The notes beneath the pieces were generated by a model, which worked only from the letters and a program-made list of their open reading frames with translations, was not told the DNA's origin and searched no databases. Shown here in pieces: positions 17,640 through 26,151 of a stretch of DNA of 64,000 nucleotides. The translations under genes were made by a program, and so were the position numbers. This stretch comes from CAWAMD01 sp963783045. GTDB taxonomy: Bacteria > Actinomycetota > Nitriliruptoria > Nitriliruptorales > Nitriliruptoraceae. Position 1 is the stretch's first letter. Every line of letters begins with the position of its first letter. The stretch lies in the NCBI GenBank assembly GCA_963783045.1, contig CAWAMD010000005.1:310001-374000 (forward strand), read 5' to 3'.

Positions 17640-18974
17640 ATGGCCTCGATCGACACGAACCCGGCCTCGGGGACGCGAGACTTCCTTCCCCGGGAGGTGG
17701 CACTGCGCCAGCACGCCTTCGCGACCATCCGCGAGGTCTTCGAGCGCTACGGCTTCGCGCCCATCGACACCCCGGCGTTCGAGCGGCTCGAGGTGCTGCT
17801 CGGCAAGTACGGCGAGGAGGGCGACAAGCTCATCTTCAAGATCCTGCGCCGCGGTGAGCACGAGGCGTCGGGCGAGGCCGACCTCGCGCTGCGCTACGAC
17901 CTCACCGTGCCGCTGGCCCGGTTCATGGCGAAGTACTCGGACCAGCTCGGCGAGCCCTTCAAGCGCTACCACATCGCGCCGGTGTGGCGCGCCGACCGCC
18001 CGGGCAAGGGCCGGTTCCGCGAGTTCACCCAGTGCGACGTGGACACGGCCGGCACCGACTCGCTGGTCGCAGACGCCGAGACCATCCTCGCGATCACCGA
18101 CGTGCTCGCCGCGCTCGGGCTCGACGGCTTCGAGGTGCTGCTCAACTCCCGCGAGGCCCTGCACGGACTCATCGAGGCCTACGGCATCCCGCCCGAGCTC
18201 GCCGAGTCTACGCTCGTGGCGCTCGACAAGCTCGACAAGGTCGGGCCCGAAGGCGTCGCCAAGGAGCTCGACGAGCGGGGCATCGCGGCCGGGGCGATCG
18301 AGACGATCGTCGGCCACCTCACGAGCGACACGGTCGAGGAGGACATCCGCACCTCGCTCGAGCGCACCGAGCGGGGGCGTGCCGGGCTCGCCGAGATCGA
18401 CGAGGTCATCGCGCTCACGCGCGGCAACCTCGCGGCCGGCCGGATCCGCTTCGCGCCGGTGCTGGCCCGCGGCCTGAGCTACTACACGGGCCCGATCTTC
18501 GAGATCCAGCACCTCGGCCTCGGCTCGTCGATCGCGTCGGGGGGGCGCTACGACCACCTCGTCGGCATGTTCTCGAACCGGGACATCCCTGCGACCGGCG
18601 GGTCGATCGGTCTCGAGCGCGTCCTGCTGCTGCTCGAGGACCAGGAGCGGGCCGACGGTCCCGGTCCGGCCGTCCTCGTCACCGTCATGGACGAGGCGCT
18701 GGCCTCCGACGCCATGGGCATCGCCACACGCCTGCGACGTTCCGGGATCGACGCGGACCTCTACGTCGGGACGGGACGCCTCGGCAAGCAGCTGAAGTAC
18801 GCCGATCGGCGGGGTGTCCGCTTCGCCGTGATCCGCGGGTCCGAGGAACGCGACGCCGGTACGGTGGCCGTCAAGGACCTCGCCTCCGGCGAGCAGCAGG
18901 ACGTCGCGGAGGACGCGCTCGTCGCCCACCTGCGCACCGCCGTCGCCGCCGCGCGCCCGGAGCCGGCCTCCTGA
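17640..18974 (+). CDS. hisS: Histidine--tRNA ligase
   Basis: The product is 444 residues. It is a class II synthetase charging tRNA-His. Motif 1 lies around GTRDFLPREVALRQHAFATIREVFERYGF; motif 2 is FKRYHIAPVWRADRPGKGRFREFTQCDVDT; the histidine-specific loop is LARGLSYYTGPIFEI; motif 3 is GGSIGLERVLLLLE. The C-terminal anticodon-binding domain starts near GPAVLVTVMDEAL. ATG 17640 precedes conserved sequence by about 12 residues. The 77-bp gap before it is a C-rich run of CACGCCCGCC-like units (17569-17618). aspS follows 52 bp downstream. Confidence 0.95.
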   Translation: MASIDTNPASGTRDFLPREVALRQHAFATIREVFERYGFAPIDTPAFERLEVLLGKYGEEGDKLIFKILRRGEHEASGEADLALRYDLTVPLARFMAKYSDQLGEPFKRYHIAPVWRADRPGKGRFREFTQCDVDTAGTDSLVADAETILAITDVLAALGLDGFEVLLNSREALHGLIEAYGIPPELAESTLVALDKLDKVGPEGVAKELDERGIAAGAIETIVGHLTSDTVEEDIRTSLERTERGRAGLAEIDEVIALTRGNLAAGRIRFAPVLARGLSYYTGPIFEIQHLGLGSSIASGGRYDHLVGMFSNRDIPATGGSIGLERVLLLLEDQERADGPGPAVLVTVMDEALASDAMGIATRLRRSGIDADLYVGTGRLGKQLKYADRRGVRFAVIRGSEERDAGTVAVKDLASGEQQDVAEDALVAHLRTAVAAARPEPAS

Positions 18975-19026
18975 CCCCCGAGCGGCCCACCCGGATCCGG
19001 GCCACCACACCACGAGGACACCGACC

Positions 19027-20820
19027 GTGAGCATCACACCCTTCGGCGCCATGCGTTCCCACGGTGCCGGCACGCTGCGTGCCGACCACGAGGGCGAGAC
19101 CGTCACCGTGGCCGGCTGGATCGACACCCGCCGCGACCACGGTGGCGTGGCCTTCCTCGACCTGCGCGACCGCAGCGGCATCGTGCAGGTCGTCGCCGAC
19201 CCCGAGGCGGGCGACGCGCTCGAGGCCGCCCACCGCGTCCGCCCCGAGTGGGTCATCCGCGTGACCGGCACCGTCGCCGCCCGCCCCGAGGGCATGGTCA
19301 ACGCCAGGCTCGACACGGGCGAGATCGAGCTCCGTGCCACCTCGGTGGAGGTGCTCGCCGAGTCCGAGACCCCGCCGTTCCCGGTCGAGGACGGCGTGGA
19401 CGTGGACGAGACCACCCGGCTGCGCCACCGCTACGTCGACCTGCGACGCCCGGAGATGCGCCAGGTGCTGACCACGCGCGCCGAGGTCAACTCGGTGATC
19501 CGCCGGGTCATGGAGCGCCACGGCTTCATCGAGGTCGAGACACCGATGCTCACCCGAGCCACGCCCGAGGGGGCCCGTGACTTCCTCGTCCCGTCGCGGC
19601 TGCAGCCCGGCCACACCTACGCGCTCCCGCAGTCACCGCAGCTGTTCAAGCAGCTCCTCCAGGTCGCGGGGCTCGAGCGCTACTACCAGATCGTGCGCTG
19701 CTTCCGTGACGAGGACCTGCGCGCCGACCGGCAGCCGGAGTTCACGCAGCTGGACATCGAGATGTCCTTCGGGGACCAGGAGGACGTCGTCGGCCTGACC
19801 GAGGAGGTCCTGGCCGAGGTCTGGCGGGACGTGCTCGGCGTCGAGATCGACACGCCCTTCGCCCGCATGGACTACGACGAGGCGATGCGCCGGTTCGGCA
19901 CCGACAAGCCCGACCTGCGCTTCGAGCTCGAGCTGGCCGACCTCGCCGACGTGTTCGCCGACACCGAGGTGGGCGTGTTCCGGGGCGTGCTCTCGTCGAA
20001 GGGGACGGTCGTCGGCCTGGCCCTGCCGGAGGGCGGCTCGCTGACCCGCCGCGAGTTCGACGCCTGGACCGACTGGGCGAAGCAGCGCGGCGCGAAGGGA
20101 CTGGCCTGGGCCGTCGTCGAGGACGACGGGTCGCTGCGTTCGCCGCTGGCGAAGTTCATGTCCGACGCCGAGATCGCCGGGGTCAAGCAGGCCACGGGCG
20201 CGTCACCCGGGGACGCGATCTTCTTCGGTGCCGGCCCGATCACCTGGGTCCGCCAGCTCATGGGTGCCCTGCGTCTCGCGCTGGCCAAGGACCGCAGCCT
20301 GGTCGACCAGTCGCGCTGGCAGTTCCTCTGGATCGTGAACCCGCCCCTGTTCGAGCAGGACGACAGCGGCCAGTGGGGGCCGGTCCACCACCCGTTCACC
20401 GCGCCGTCGCCCGACTGGGTCGACACCTTCGAGAACCATCCCCACGAGGCCACGGCACGCGCCTACGACGTGGTGCTCAACGGCTTCGAGATCGGTGGCG
20501 GCTCCACCCGTATCCACGACCGACAGCTGCAGCAGCGGGTGTTCTCCTTCCTCGGGATCAGCGAGGAGGAGGCCCACGCGAAGTTCGACTTCCTGCTGCG
20601 CGGCCTGTCCTACGGCGCCCCGCCCCACGGCGGGATCGCGTTCGGGCTGGACCGGATCGTGATGCTGCTGGCCGCCCGCAGCTCGATCCGGGACGTCATC
20701 GCGTTCCCGAAGACGCAGTCCGGGTCGGACCCCATGACCGACGCCCCGGCGCCCTACGACGACGCCGCGCTCGCCGAGCTCGGCCTGAAGCTGCGTCCCG
20801 GGGTGCGCGACGACGCGTAG
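19027..20820 (+). CDS. aspS: Aspartate--tRNA ligase (bacterial long type)
   Basis: The product is 597 residues. An N-terminal OB anticodon-binding domain (VTVAGWIDTRRDHGGVAFLDLRDRSGIVQVV) is followed by class II motif 1, motif 2 (YYQIVRCFRDEDLRADRQPEFTQLDIEMSF), the bacterial GAD insertion (about residues 285-420), the flipping region NGFEIGGGSTRIHD and motif 3 (GIAFGLDRIVMLLA). It attaches aspartate to tRNA-Asp. Whether it also charges tRNA-Asn is not decided here; no gatCAB genes are in view. GTG 19027 is used. The hisS-aspS pair is the usual actinobacterial order. Confidence 0.96.
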   Translation: MSITPFGAMRSHGAGTLRADHEGETVTVAGWIDTRRDHGGVAFLDLRDRSGIVQVVADPEAGDALEAAHRVRPEWVIRVTGTVAARPEGMVNARLDTGEIELRATSVEVLAESETPPFPVEDGVDVDETTRLRHRYVDLRRPEMRQVLTTRAEVNSVIRRVMERHGFIEVETPMLTRATPEGARDFLVPSRLQPGHTYALPQSPQLFKQLLQVAGLERYYQIVRCFRDEDLRADRQPEFTQLDIEMSFGDQEDVVGLTEEVLAEVWRDVLGVEIDTPFARMDYDEAMRRFGTDKPDLRFELELADLADVFADTEVGVFRGVLSSKGTVVGLALPEGGSLTRREFDAWTDWAKQRGAKGLAWAVVEDDGSLRSPLAKFMSDAEIAGVKQATGASPGDAIFFGAGPITWVRQLMGALRLALAKDRSLVDQSRWQFLWIVNPPLFEQDDSGQWGPVHHPFTAPSPDWVDTFENHPHEATARAYDVVLNGFEIGGGSTRIHDRQLQQRVFSFLGISEEEAHAKFDFLLRGLSYGAPPHGGIAFGLDRIVMLLAARSSIRDVIAFPKTQSGSDPMTDAPAPYDDAALAELGLKLRPGVRDDA

Positions 20821-20862
20821 CCGCACGCCCGACCACGGCGCCTCGGGGCAACGCCCGATCGC

Positions 20863-20868
20863 TACGGT
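20863..20868 (+). promoter_or_regulatory. Possible -10 box of a leaderless rarA transcript
   Basis: TACGGT ends 6 nt before the GTG start of rarA at 20875. That spacing would place the transcription start at or next to the start codon. No Shine-Dalgarno is seen. TAC(G/C)(C/G)T boxes recur before other genes in this window. Confidence 0.4.
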
Positions 20869-20874
20869 GATCAC

Positions 20875-22320
20875 GTGAGCGACCGCCTGTTCGATCCAGC
20901 CACCCCGTCCGGGGCCGACGACGCCGGTGGAGACACCGACGACGGCAGCGACGCGCGCCGGCGTCCCCGGTCGCTCGCCGCCACGATGCCGCTCGCGGCG
21001 CGGATGCGCCCGCGGACGCTCGACGAGTACGTGGGCCAGTCCGACGTGCTCGGCGCCGACAGCCCGCTGCGGCGGATGCTGGCGCAGGGGCAGGTGACCT
21101 CGCTCGTGCTGTGGGGGCCACCGGGGTCCGGCAAGACCTCGCTCGCGAACGTCATCGCGGCCACCGCCGACGCGGCCTGGGAGGAGCTGTCGGCCGTGAC
21201 GGCCGGCGTGAAGGACGTGCGGGCCGCCATCGACCGGGCCCGCACCCGCCGCCAGACGGTGCACCGCGACACGATCGTCTTCATCGACGAGATCCACCGC
21301 TTCAACAAGGCCCAGCAGGACGCGCTGCTGCCCGCGGTGGAGGACGGGTCGATCGTCCTGGTGGGCGCGACGACCGAGAACCCGTTCTTCGAGCTGAACG
21401 CGCCGCTCATGTCGCGCTGCCGGCTCATCCGCCTCGAGGGCCTCACCGACGACGACGTGCGCACCATCCTGCAGCGGACCCTGGCCGATCCCGACCGCGG
21501 CTACGGCGGGGCGGTGACGCTGACCGAGGAGGCCGCGGACCATCTCGTCGCGGTGGCCGACGGCGACGCCCGTGCCGCGCTCAACGCGCTGGAGATCGCG
21601 GTCCGTGCCGCCGGCGGGCAGGCCGCCGAGCTCGGGATCGACGACGTGGCCGACGCCATGCGCCGCTTCCGCTACGACAAGGCCGCCGACGCCCACTACG
21701 ACCAGGTGTCCGCCTTCATCAAGTCCATGCGCGGCTCCGACCCCGACGCGGCCGTCTACTGGCTCCTGCGGATGCTGCGCAGCGGCGAGGACCCGCGCTT
21801 CCTCGCCCGGCGGATGGTCATCTTCGCGAGCGAGGACGTCGGGCTGGCGGACCGACAGGCGCTGCCGCTCGCCGTCGCCGCGTTCGAGGCCCTCGACCGG
21901 GTGGGCCTGCCGGAGGCCAAGCACAACCTCGTCCACGCGGTGATCGCGCTGGCGACAGCACCGAAGTCGAACGCCGTGGCGCGGGCCCTGTCGGCCGGGG
22001 AGCGGGCGGTCGACGAGGCCGGAAACGCCCCGGTGCCCCCACACCTGCGCGACGCGCACTACGGTGGCGCTGCCCGGATCGGCCACGGTGCCGACTATCA
22101 GTATCCTCACGACCACCCCGGTGGGTTCGTGGTGCAGCAGTACCTGCCCGACGCGCTGCGTGGGCGGCGGCTGTACGAGCCCACCGAGCACGGGCACGAG
22201 GATGCCGTCAGACGACACCTGAAGGGGCTCGCCGAGCGCACCGCCGCCGAGGCGAACGACCGGCCGGACGACAGACGGCGACACGAGCAGGGCCAGCGGA
22301 CAAAGGGGAACGACGCGTGA
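20875..22320 (+). CDS. rarA: Replication-associated recombination protein A (MgsA/RarA, AAA+)
   Basis: The product is 481 residues. It is an AAA+ ATPase of the clamp-loader group acting at stalled forks. Conserved parts are PLAARMRPRTLDEYVGQSDVLG, Walker A WGPPGSGKTSLANVIA, Walker B IVFIDEIHRFNKAQQDALLPAVEDG, sensor 1 LVGATTENPFFELNAPLMSRC, and the C-terminal tetramerisation region including DQVSAFIKSMRGSDPDAAVYWLLRML and ASEDVGLADRQALPLAVAAFEA. An acidic N-terminal stretch of about 35 residues and a charged tail flank the core. GTG 20875 looks leaderless. Its stop overlaps the next gene by GTGA. Confidence 0.94.
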   Translation: MSDRLFDPATPSGADDAGGDTDDGSDARRRPRSLAATMPLAARMRPRTLDEYVGQSDVLGADSPLRRMLAQGQVTSLVLWGPPGSGKTSLANVIAATADAAWEELSAVTAGVKDVRAAIDRARTRRQTVHRDTIVFIDEIHRFNKAQQDALLPAVEDGSIVLVGATTENPFFELNAPLMSRCRLIRLEGLTDDDVRTILQRTLADPDRGYGGAVTLTEEAADHLVAVADGDARAALNALEIAVRAAGGQAAELGIDDVADAMRRFRYDKAADAHYDQVSAFIKSMRGSDPDAAVYWLLRMLRSGEDPRFLARRMVIFASEDVGLADRQALPLAVAAFEALDRVGLPEAKHNLVHAVIALATAPKSNAVARALSAGERAVDEAGNAPVPPHLRDAHYGGAARIGHGADYQYPHDHPGGFVVQQYLPDALRGRRLYEPTEHGHEDAVRRHLKGLAERTAAEANDRPDDRRRHEQGQRTKGNDA

Positions 22321-22667
22321 GTGGTGCGGACTGGGCGTGGATCATCGCCGCGAGCTTCTGGGGCCTGCTGGTCCTCGCACTGTGCTTCGTCATGGTGAGC
22401 GTCTTCCGGCTCGTCTCCGAGCTGGGCTCGCTCGTCAAGGGCGTCACCGACGAGACGGTGCCGCTGCTCGGCGGCCTGAACGAGACCGTCGCCGGCGTGA
22501 ACGTGGAGCTGGCCCGCGTCGACACGATCGTCGCGGGTGTGCAGAGCATCACGGCCACCGCCGACTCCCTGGTGGGCGTGGTGCACGCCACCGTCTCCAA
22601 CCCCATGATCAAGGTCGCGGCCTACGCGGTGGGTGCCGCCCGCGGCGCAAAGAAGCTGAAGGGCTGA
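22317..22667 (+). CDS. DUF948 membrane-anchored protein
   Basis: The product is 116 residues. A membrane helix (WAWIIAASFWGLLVLALCFVMVSVFRL) is followed by a predicted amphipathic helical region (ETVPLLGGLNETVAGVNVELARVDTIVAGVQSITATADSLVGVVHATVSNP) and a basic end, matching DUF948. Function is unknown. GTG 22317 overlaps rarA by GTGA, and the next small gene starts 4 bp after its stop. In actinobacteria this pair commonly sits just before alaS. Confidence 0.8.
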   Translation: MSGADWAWIIAASFWGLLVLALCFVMVSVFRLVSELGSLVKGVTDETVPLLGGLNETVAGVNVELARVDTIVAGVQSITATADSLVGVVHATVSNPMIKVAAYAVGAARGAKKLKG

Positions 22668-22671
22668 GACG

Positions 22672-22935
22672 GTGCTGAAGCGGATCTTCCTGCTGTTCTT
22701 CGGGCTCGGCCTCGGGCTGTTCGTCGGCGCCATGGTGATGCGACGCCTGGACGAGGCCGCCGACGCCGTCGCGCCGGGCAACCTCGCCCAGCAGGCGGGC
22801 CGGGCCGCCGGCTCCTTCGCCGGCCGGCTGCGCGAGGCCTGGGCCGAGACGCAGGTGGCGGCCCACGAGCGCGAGGCCGAGCTGCGCGCCGAGTACAACG
22901 TTCCCTCGGCCCGCGACCTGATCGACCGGAGCTGA
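22672..22935 (+). CDS. Small membrane protein of the DUF948-alaS interval
   Basis: The product is 87 residues. It begins MLKRIFLLFFGLGLGLFVGAMVMRRLDEAAD, one membrane helix with a positive N-terminus, followed by an amphipathic helix rich in Ala, Glu and Arg, ending SARDLIDRS. This resembles the DUF6167 proteins found between DUF948 and alaS in streptomycetes; that identity is from memory of context and not certain. The function is unknown. It starts at GTG 22672, 4 bp after the preceding stop, so it is coupled with the DUF948 gene. Confidence 0.7.
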   Translation: MLKRIFLLFFGLGLGLFVGAMVMRRLDEAADAVAPGNLAQQAGRAAGSFAGRLREAWAETQVAAHEREAELRAEYNVPSARDLIDRS

Positions 22936-23006
22936 GCCGCCGTACCGTTGGCACCGAGCATCACCCACCCGCCCGTCCCGTCGAGACCCGTCACGAGGCA
23001 CCCACC

Positions 23007-25643
23007 GTGGATTCCCTGACCATCCGGGAGACCTTCCTCCGCTACTTCGAGGAGCGCGGCCACCGCCGCTACCCCTCGTCGTCGCTGATCCCGAACGACC
23101 CGACGCTGCTGCTCACCAACGCCGGGATGGTCCCCTTCAAGCCGTACTTCCTGGGCGACGCGACCCCCGCCACCCCCCGGGGCACGAGCTTCCAGAAGTG
23201 CGCCCGGACCGTCGACATCGACAACGTCGGTCACACCACCCGGCACCTGACGTTCTTCGAGATGCTCGGCAACTTCTCGTGGGGCGACTACTTCAAGCGC
23301 GACGCGATCGTCTGGGCGTGGGACCTCTCGCTCAACCACTTCGGCCTCGACCCGGACCGGATCTGGGTCACGGTCTACGAGGACGACGACGAGACCCCCG
23401 AGCTGTGGGCCACCGAGACCGACCTGCCGCGCGAGCGGATCCAGACCCGCGGCGCCGACGACAACTACTGGTGGATGCACGTCGCCGGGCCGGGCGGCCC
23501 GAACACCGAGCTGTACTACGACCGGCACCCCGAGCAGGGGGAGGGCGGCGGCCCCGTCGCCGACGAAGAGCGCTACATGGAGTACTACAACCTCGTCTTC
23601 ATGCAGCACCTGCTCGACGAGGCCGGGACGATCCTGAAGGACCTCCCGAAGCAGAACGTCGACACCGGGCTCGGCCTCGAGCGCATGGCGGTCCTGCTCC
23701 AGGGCGTGCCGAACATCTACGAGACCGACGTGCTCCGGCCGATGCTCGACCGGGCCGTCGAGCTGACCGGTCACGCCTACGGCGACGACGAGCGCACCGA
23801 CGTGTCGCTGCGCGTCATCGCGGAGCACGCCCGGACCTCGGCGTTCCTCATCGCCGACGGCGTGCTGCCCTCGAAGGAGAGCCGCGGCTACGTGCTGCGG
23901 CGCCTGCTGCGCCGTGCGGTGAACCACGCCCGACGGATCGGCGCCCACCACGAGATCATGCCGGCGATGATGGACCAGGTCCTCGCGACGATGGGGGAGG
24001 CCTACCCGCAGCTGAACGAGCAGCGGGCACTGATCACCCGCATCGCGTCGGCCGAGGAGACCGACTTCACGAAGCGCCTGCAGGAGGGCTCGGCGCTCCT
24101 CGACGAGGCCATCGGCGGCGCGCGGGCCGGCGACCGCCGGCAGCTTCCGGGCGACACCGCCTTCAAGCTGCACGACACCTTCGGGTTCCCGATCGACCTC
24201 ACCGCCGAGATCGCGGAGGATGCCGGGCTGACGCTCGACCGCGACGAGTTCGAGCGGCTCATGGACGAGCAGCGGGCCCGGGCCCGTGCGGCCGCGAAGC
24301 GCGGCGGCGACGGGATCCCCGACGAGGTCTACCGGGAGGCGGCCGGCGCGGTCGGCGCGACCGAGTTCGTCGGCTACGACCACGTGGCGACCGAGTCCCG
24401 GCTCGGCGCGATCGTCACCGCCGGCGGACTGCTCGACGCCGCCCAGGAGGGCGACGAGGTCGAGGTGGTCCTGCCACGCACCCCCTTCTACGCCGAGGGG
24501 GGCGGCCAGGTCGGCGACACCGGCATCCTCGAGACCGCCACGGGGCGCCTCGCGGTGCTCGACACCCAGCAGCCGATCGAGGGGCTCGTCGTCCACCGGG
24601 CGACGGTCATCGCCGGCGAGGTCACGAGCGGACAGGACGTGTCGGCCAGCGTCGACCCGGACCGGCGGCTCGCGACCGCCCGCAGCCACTCCGCCACCCA
24701 CGTCCTGCACGCGGTCGTCAAGGAGGTGCTCGGCTCGCATGCGCAGCAGGCCGGGTCGCTCGTCGAGGCGGGGCGGCTGAGGTTCGACTTCCCGCACTTC
24801 GAGCAGGTCACCCGTCACCGGATCGACGAGATCGAGGAGACCATCAACGAGCGGGTGCTGCGCGACCCGACCGTCCGTACCGACGTGATGCCGCTCGACG
24901 AGGCGAAGGCCGCCGGCGCGGTCGCGAACTTCGGCGACAAGTACGGCCAGGTGGTCCGCGTCGTCACGATCGGGGACTTCTCGAAGGAGCTGTGCGGCGG
25001 CACCCACGTGCCCTCCGGCGGCCGGATCGGCGGCGTCACGATCGTCCGCGAGGAGTCGATCGGCTCGAACACGCGGCGCATCGAGGCGCTGACCGGCGAG
25101 GACGCGTTCCGTTTCCTCTCCCGCGAGCGGCAGGTCGCCGACGAGATCGCCCGGCTGCTCGGCACGAAGACCGACGAGGCCGTCGAGCGGGTCGAGGGGC
25201 TCATGGAGCGTCTCCGTGCCGCCGAGAAGGAGCTCGAGCGCAGCCGCACCGCCGGGCTGGCGCGCCAGGCGGTCCAGATCGCCGAGGACGTCGAGCGGGT
25301 CGATGGCGTCGCGATGGTGATCCGGCGGGTCGACGGCGTGAGCATGGACGAGCTCCGGCAGCTCGCCAACGAGATCCGCGGCCAGCTCCAGGAGCGGGCC
25401 GTGGTGGTCCTCGGGACCGCCACCGACGACGGCAAGGCGCAGCTGGTCGCCGTCGTCACGGGTGACCTCGTCGACGAGGGCGTCGAAGCCCGCCCGATCC
25501 TGCATCCGGCGGCTCAGGTCGTGGGCGGGGGCGCCGGCGGCAAAGGCGAGATGGCCCAGGCCGGCGGGCGCGACGGGACGAAGCTGGACGAGGCGCTGCA
25601 GACGGCCGCGACCGAGTCGCGGCGGATCGTGTCGGAGCGGTGA
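23007..25643 (+). CDS. alaS: Alanine--tRNA ligase
   Basis: The product is 878 residues, full length. The catalytic domain starts TIREtFLRYFEERGHRRYPSSSLIPNDPTLLLTNAGMVPFK. The editing domain carries the zinc motif HSATHVLHAV and LCGGTHVPSGGRIG (HxxxH and CxxxH). The C-Ala domain has a glycine-rich end (GGGAGGKGEMAQAGG). It charges tRNA-Ala and removes mischarged Ser/Gly. GTG 23007 is preceded by TACCGT at 22943-22948, a possible -10. The stop overlaps ruvX by GTGA. Confidence 0.96.
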   Translation: MDSLTIRETFLRYFEERGHRRYPSSSLIPNDPTLLLTNAGMVPFKPYFLGDATPATPRGTSFQKCARTVDIDNVGHTTRHLTFFEMLGNFSWGDYFKRDAIVWAWDLSLNHFGLDPDRIWVTVYEDDDETPELWATETDLPRERIQTRGADDNYWWMHVAGPGGPNTELYYDRHPEQGEGGGPVADEERYMEYYNLVFMQHLLDEAGTILKDLPKQNVDTGLGLERMAVLLQGVPNIYETDVLRPMLDRAVELTGHAYGDDERTDVSLRVIAEHARTSAFLIADGVLPSKESRGYVLRRLLRRAVNHARRIGAHHEIMPAMMDQVLATMGEAYPQLNEQRALITRIASAEETDFTKRLQEGSALLDEAIGGARAGDRRQLPGDTAFKLHDTFGFPIDLTAEIAEDAGLTLDRDEFERLMDEQRARARAAAKRGGDGIPDEVYREAAGAVGATEFVGYDHVATESRLGAIVTAGGLLDAAQEGDEVEVVLPRTPFYAEGGGQVGDTGILETATGRLAVLDTQQPIEGLVVHRATVIAGEVTSGQDVSASVDPDRRLATARSHSATHVLHAVVKEVLGSHAQQAGSLVEAGRLRFDFPHFEQVTRHRIDEIEETINERVLRDPTVRTDVMPLDEAKAAGAVANFGDKYGQVVRVVTIGDFSKELCGGTHVPSGGRIGGVTIVREESIGSNTRRIEALTGEDAFRFLSRERQVADEIARLLGTKTDEAVERVEGLMERLRAAEKELERSRTAGLARQAVQIAEDVERVDGVAMVIRRVDGVSMDELRQLANEIRGQLQERAVVVLGTATDDGKAQLVAVVTGDLVDEGVEARPILHPAAQVVGGGAGGKGEMAQAGGRDGTKLDEALQTAATESRRIVSER

Positions 25644-26102
25644 ACCGGAGCGGCGACGATCTCCCGCGCGACGGGCGGCTCCTCGCCGTCGACCTCGGTG
25701 ACGTGCGCGTCGGTCTGGCGGTGACCGACCCCGGTCAGCTCGTCGCCACCCCCGCGCAGACGGTCGAGGTGGGTGACACGCCCGAACGTCGACGGCGTCG
25801 TGTCGCGCCTCGCGGAAGCCGTCGCCAACGTCGAGCCAGTGGGCGTCGTCGTGGGTCTGCCACGTAGGCTGGACGCCCGAGAGGGTGCTCCGGCCCGGCG
25901 CGCTCGCGAGATCGCCGACGCGCTCCGCGAGCGAACCGGTCTCCCGGTGGCCCTCTGGGACGAGCGGTTCACGACCGTGGAAGCGGAGCGTGTGATGCTG
26001 GCTCAGGACGCCAAGCGCAGGGAGCGGCGCGCCTCGATCGACCGGGTCGCGGCGACGCTGATCCTGCAGGGATACCTCGAAGCACGCCGCCTGCGCCGCT
26101 GA
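25640..26102 (+). CDS. ruvX: Putative pre-16S rRNA nuclease RuvX/YqgF, interrupted by an apparent +1 frameshift
   Basis: The N-terminal part in the first frame has GRLLAVDLGDVRVGLAVTDPGQLVATPAQTVEV, and the conserved second half (VGVVVGLPRRLDAREGAPARRA, LWDERFTTVEAERVML, RRASIDRVAATLILQGYL) is in the next frame to TGA 26100-26102. Removing one A from GAACGTC at 25784-25790 joins them as GDTPDVDGVVSRLAEAV and gives 153 residues, the normal size. The RNase H-like fold with Asp in AVDLGD and DERFTT/D region matches YqgF, involved in maturing 16S rRNA 5' ends. Its position between alaS and mltG is conserved. The break is probably a sequence error. Confidence 0.88.
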
Positions 26103-26151
26103 CGGCACGACACCGCCGACGCCGAGCGACACCAAGAAGGAGCCTTCGCAC

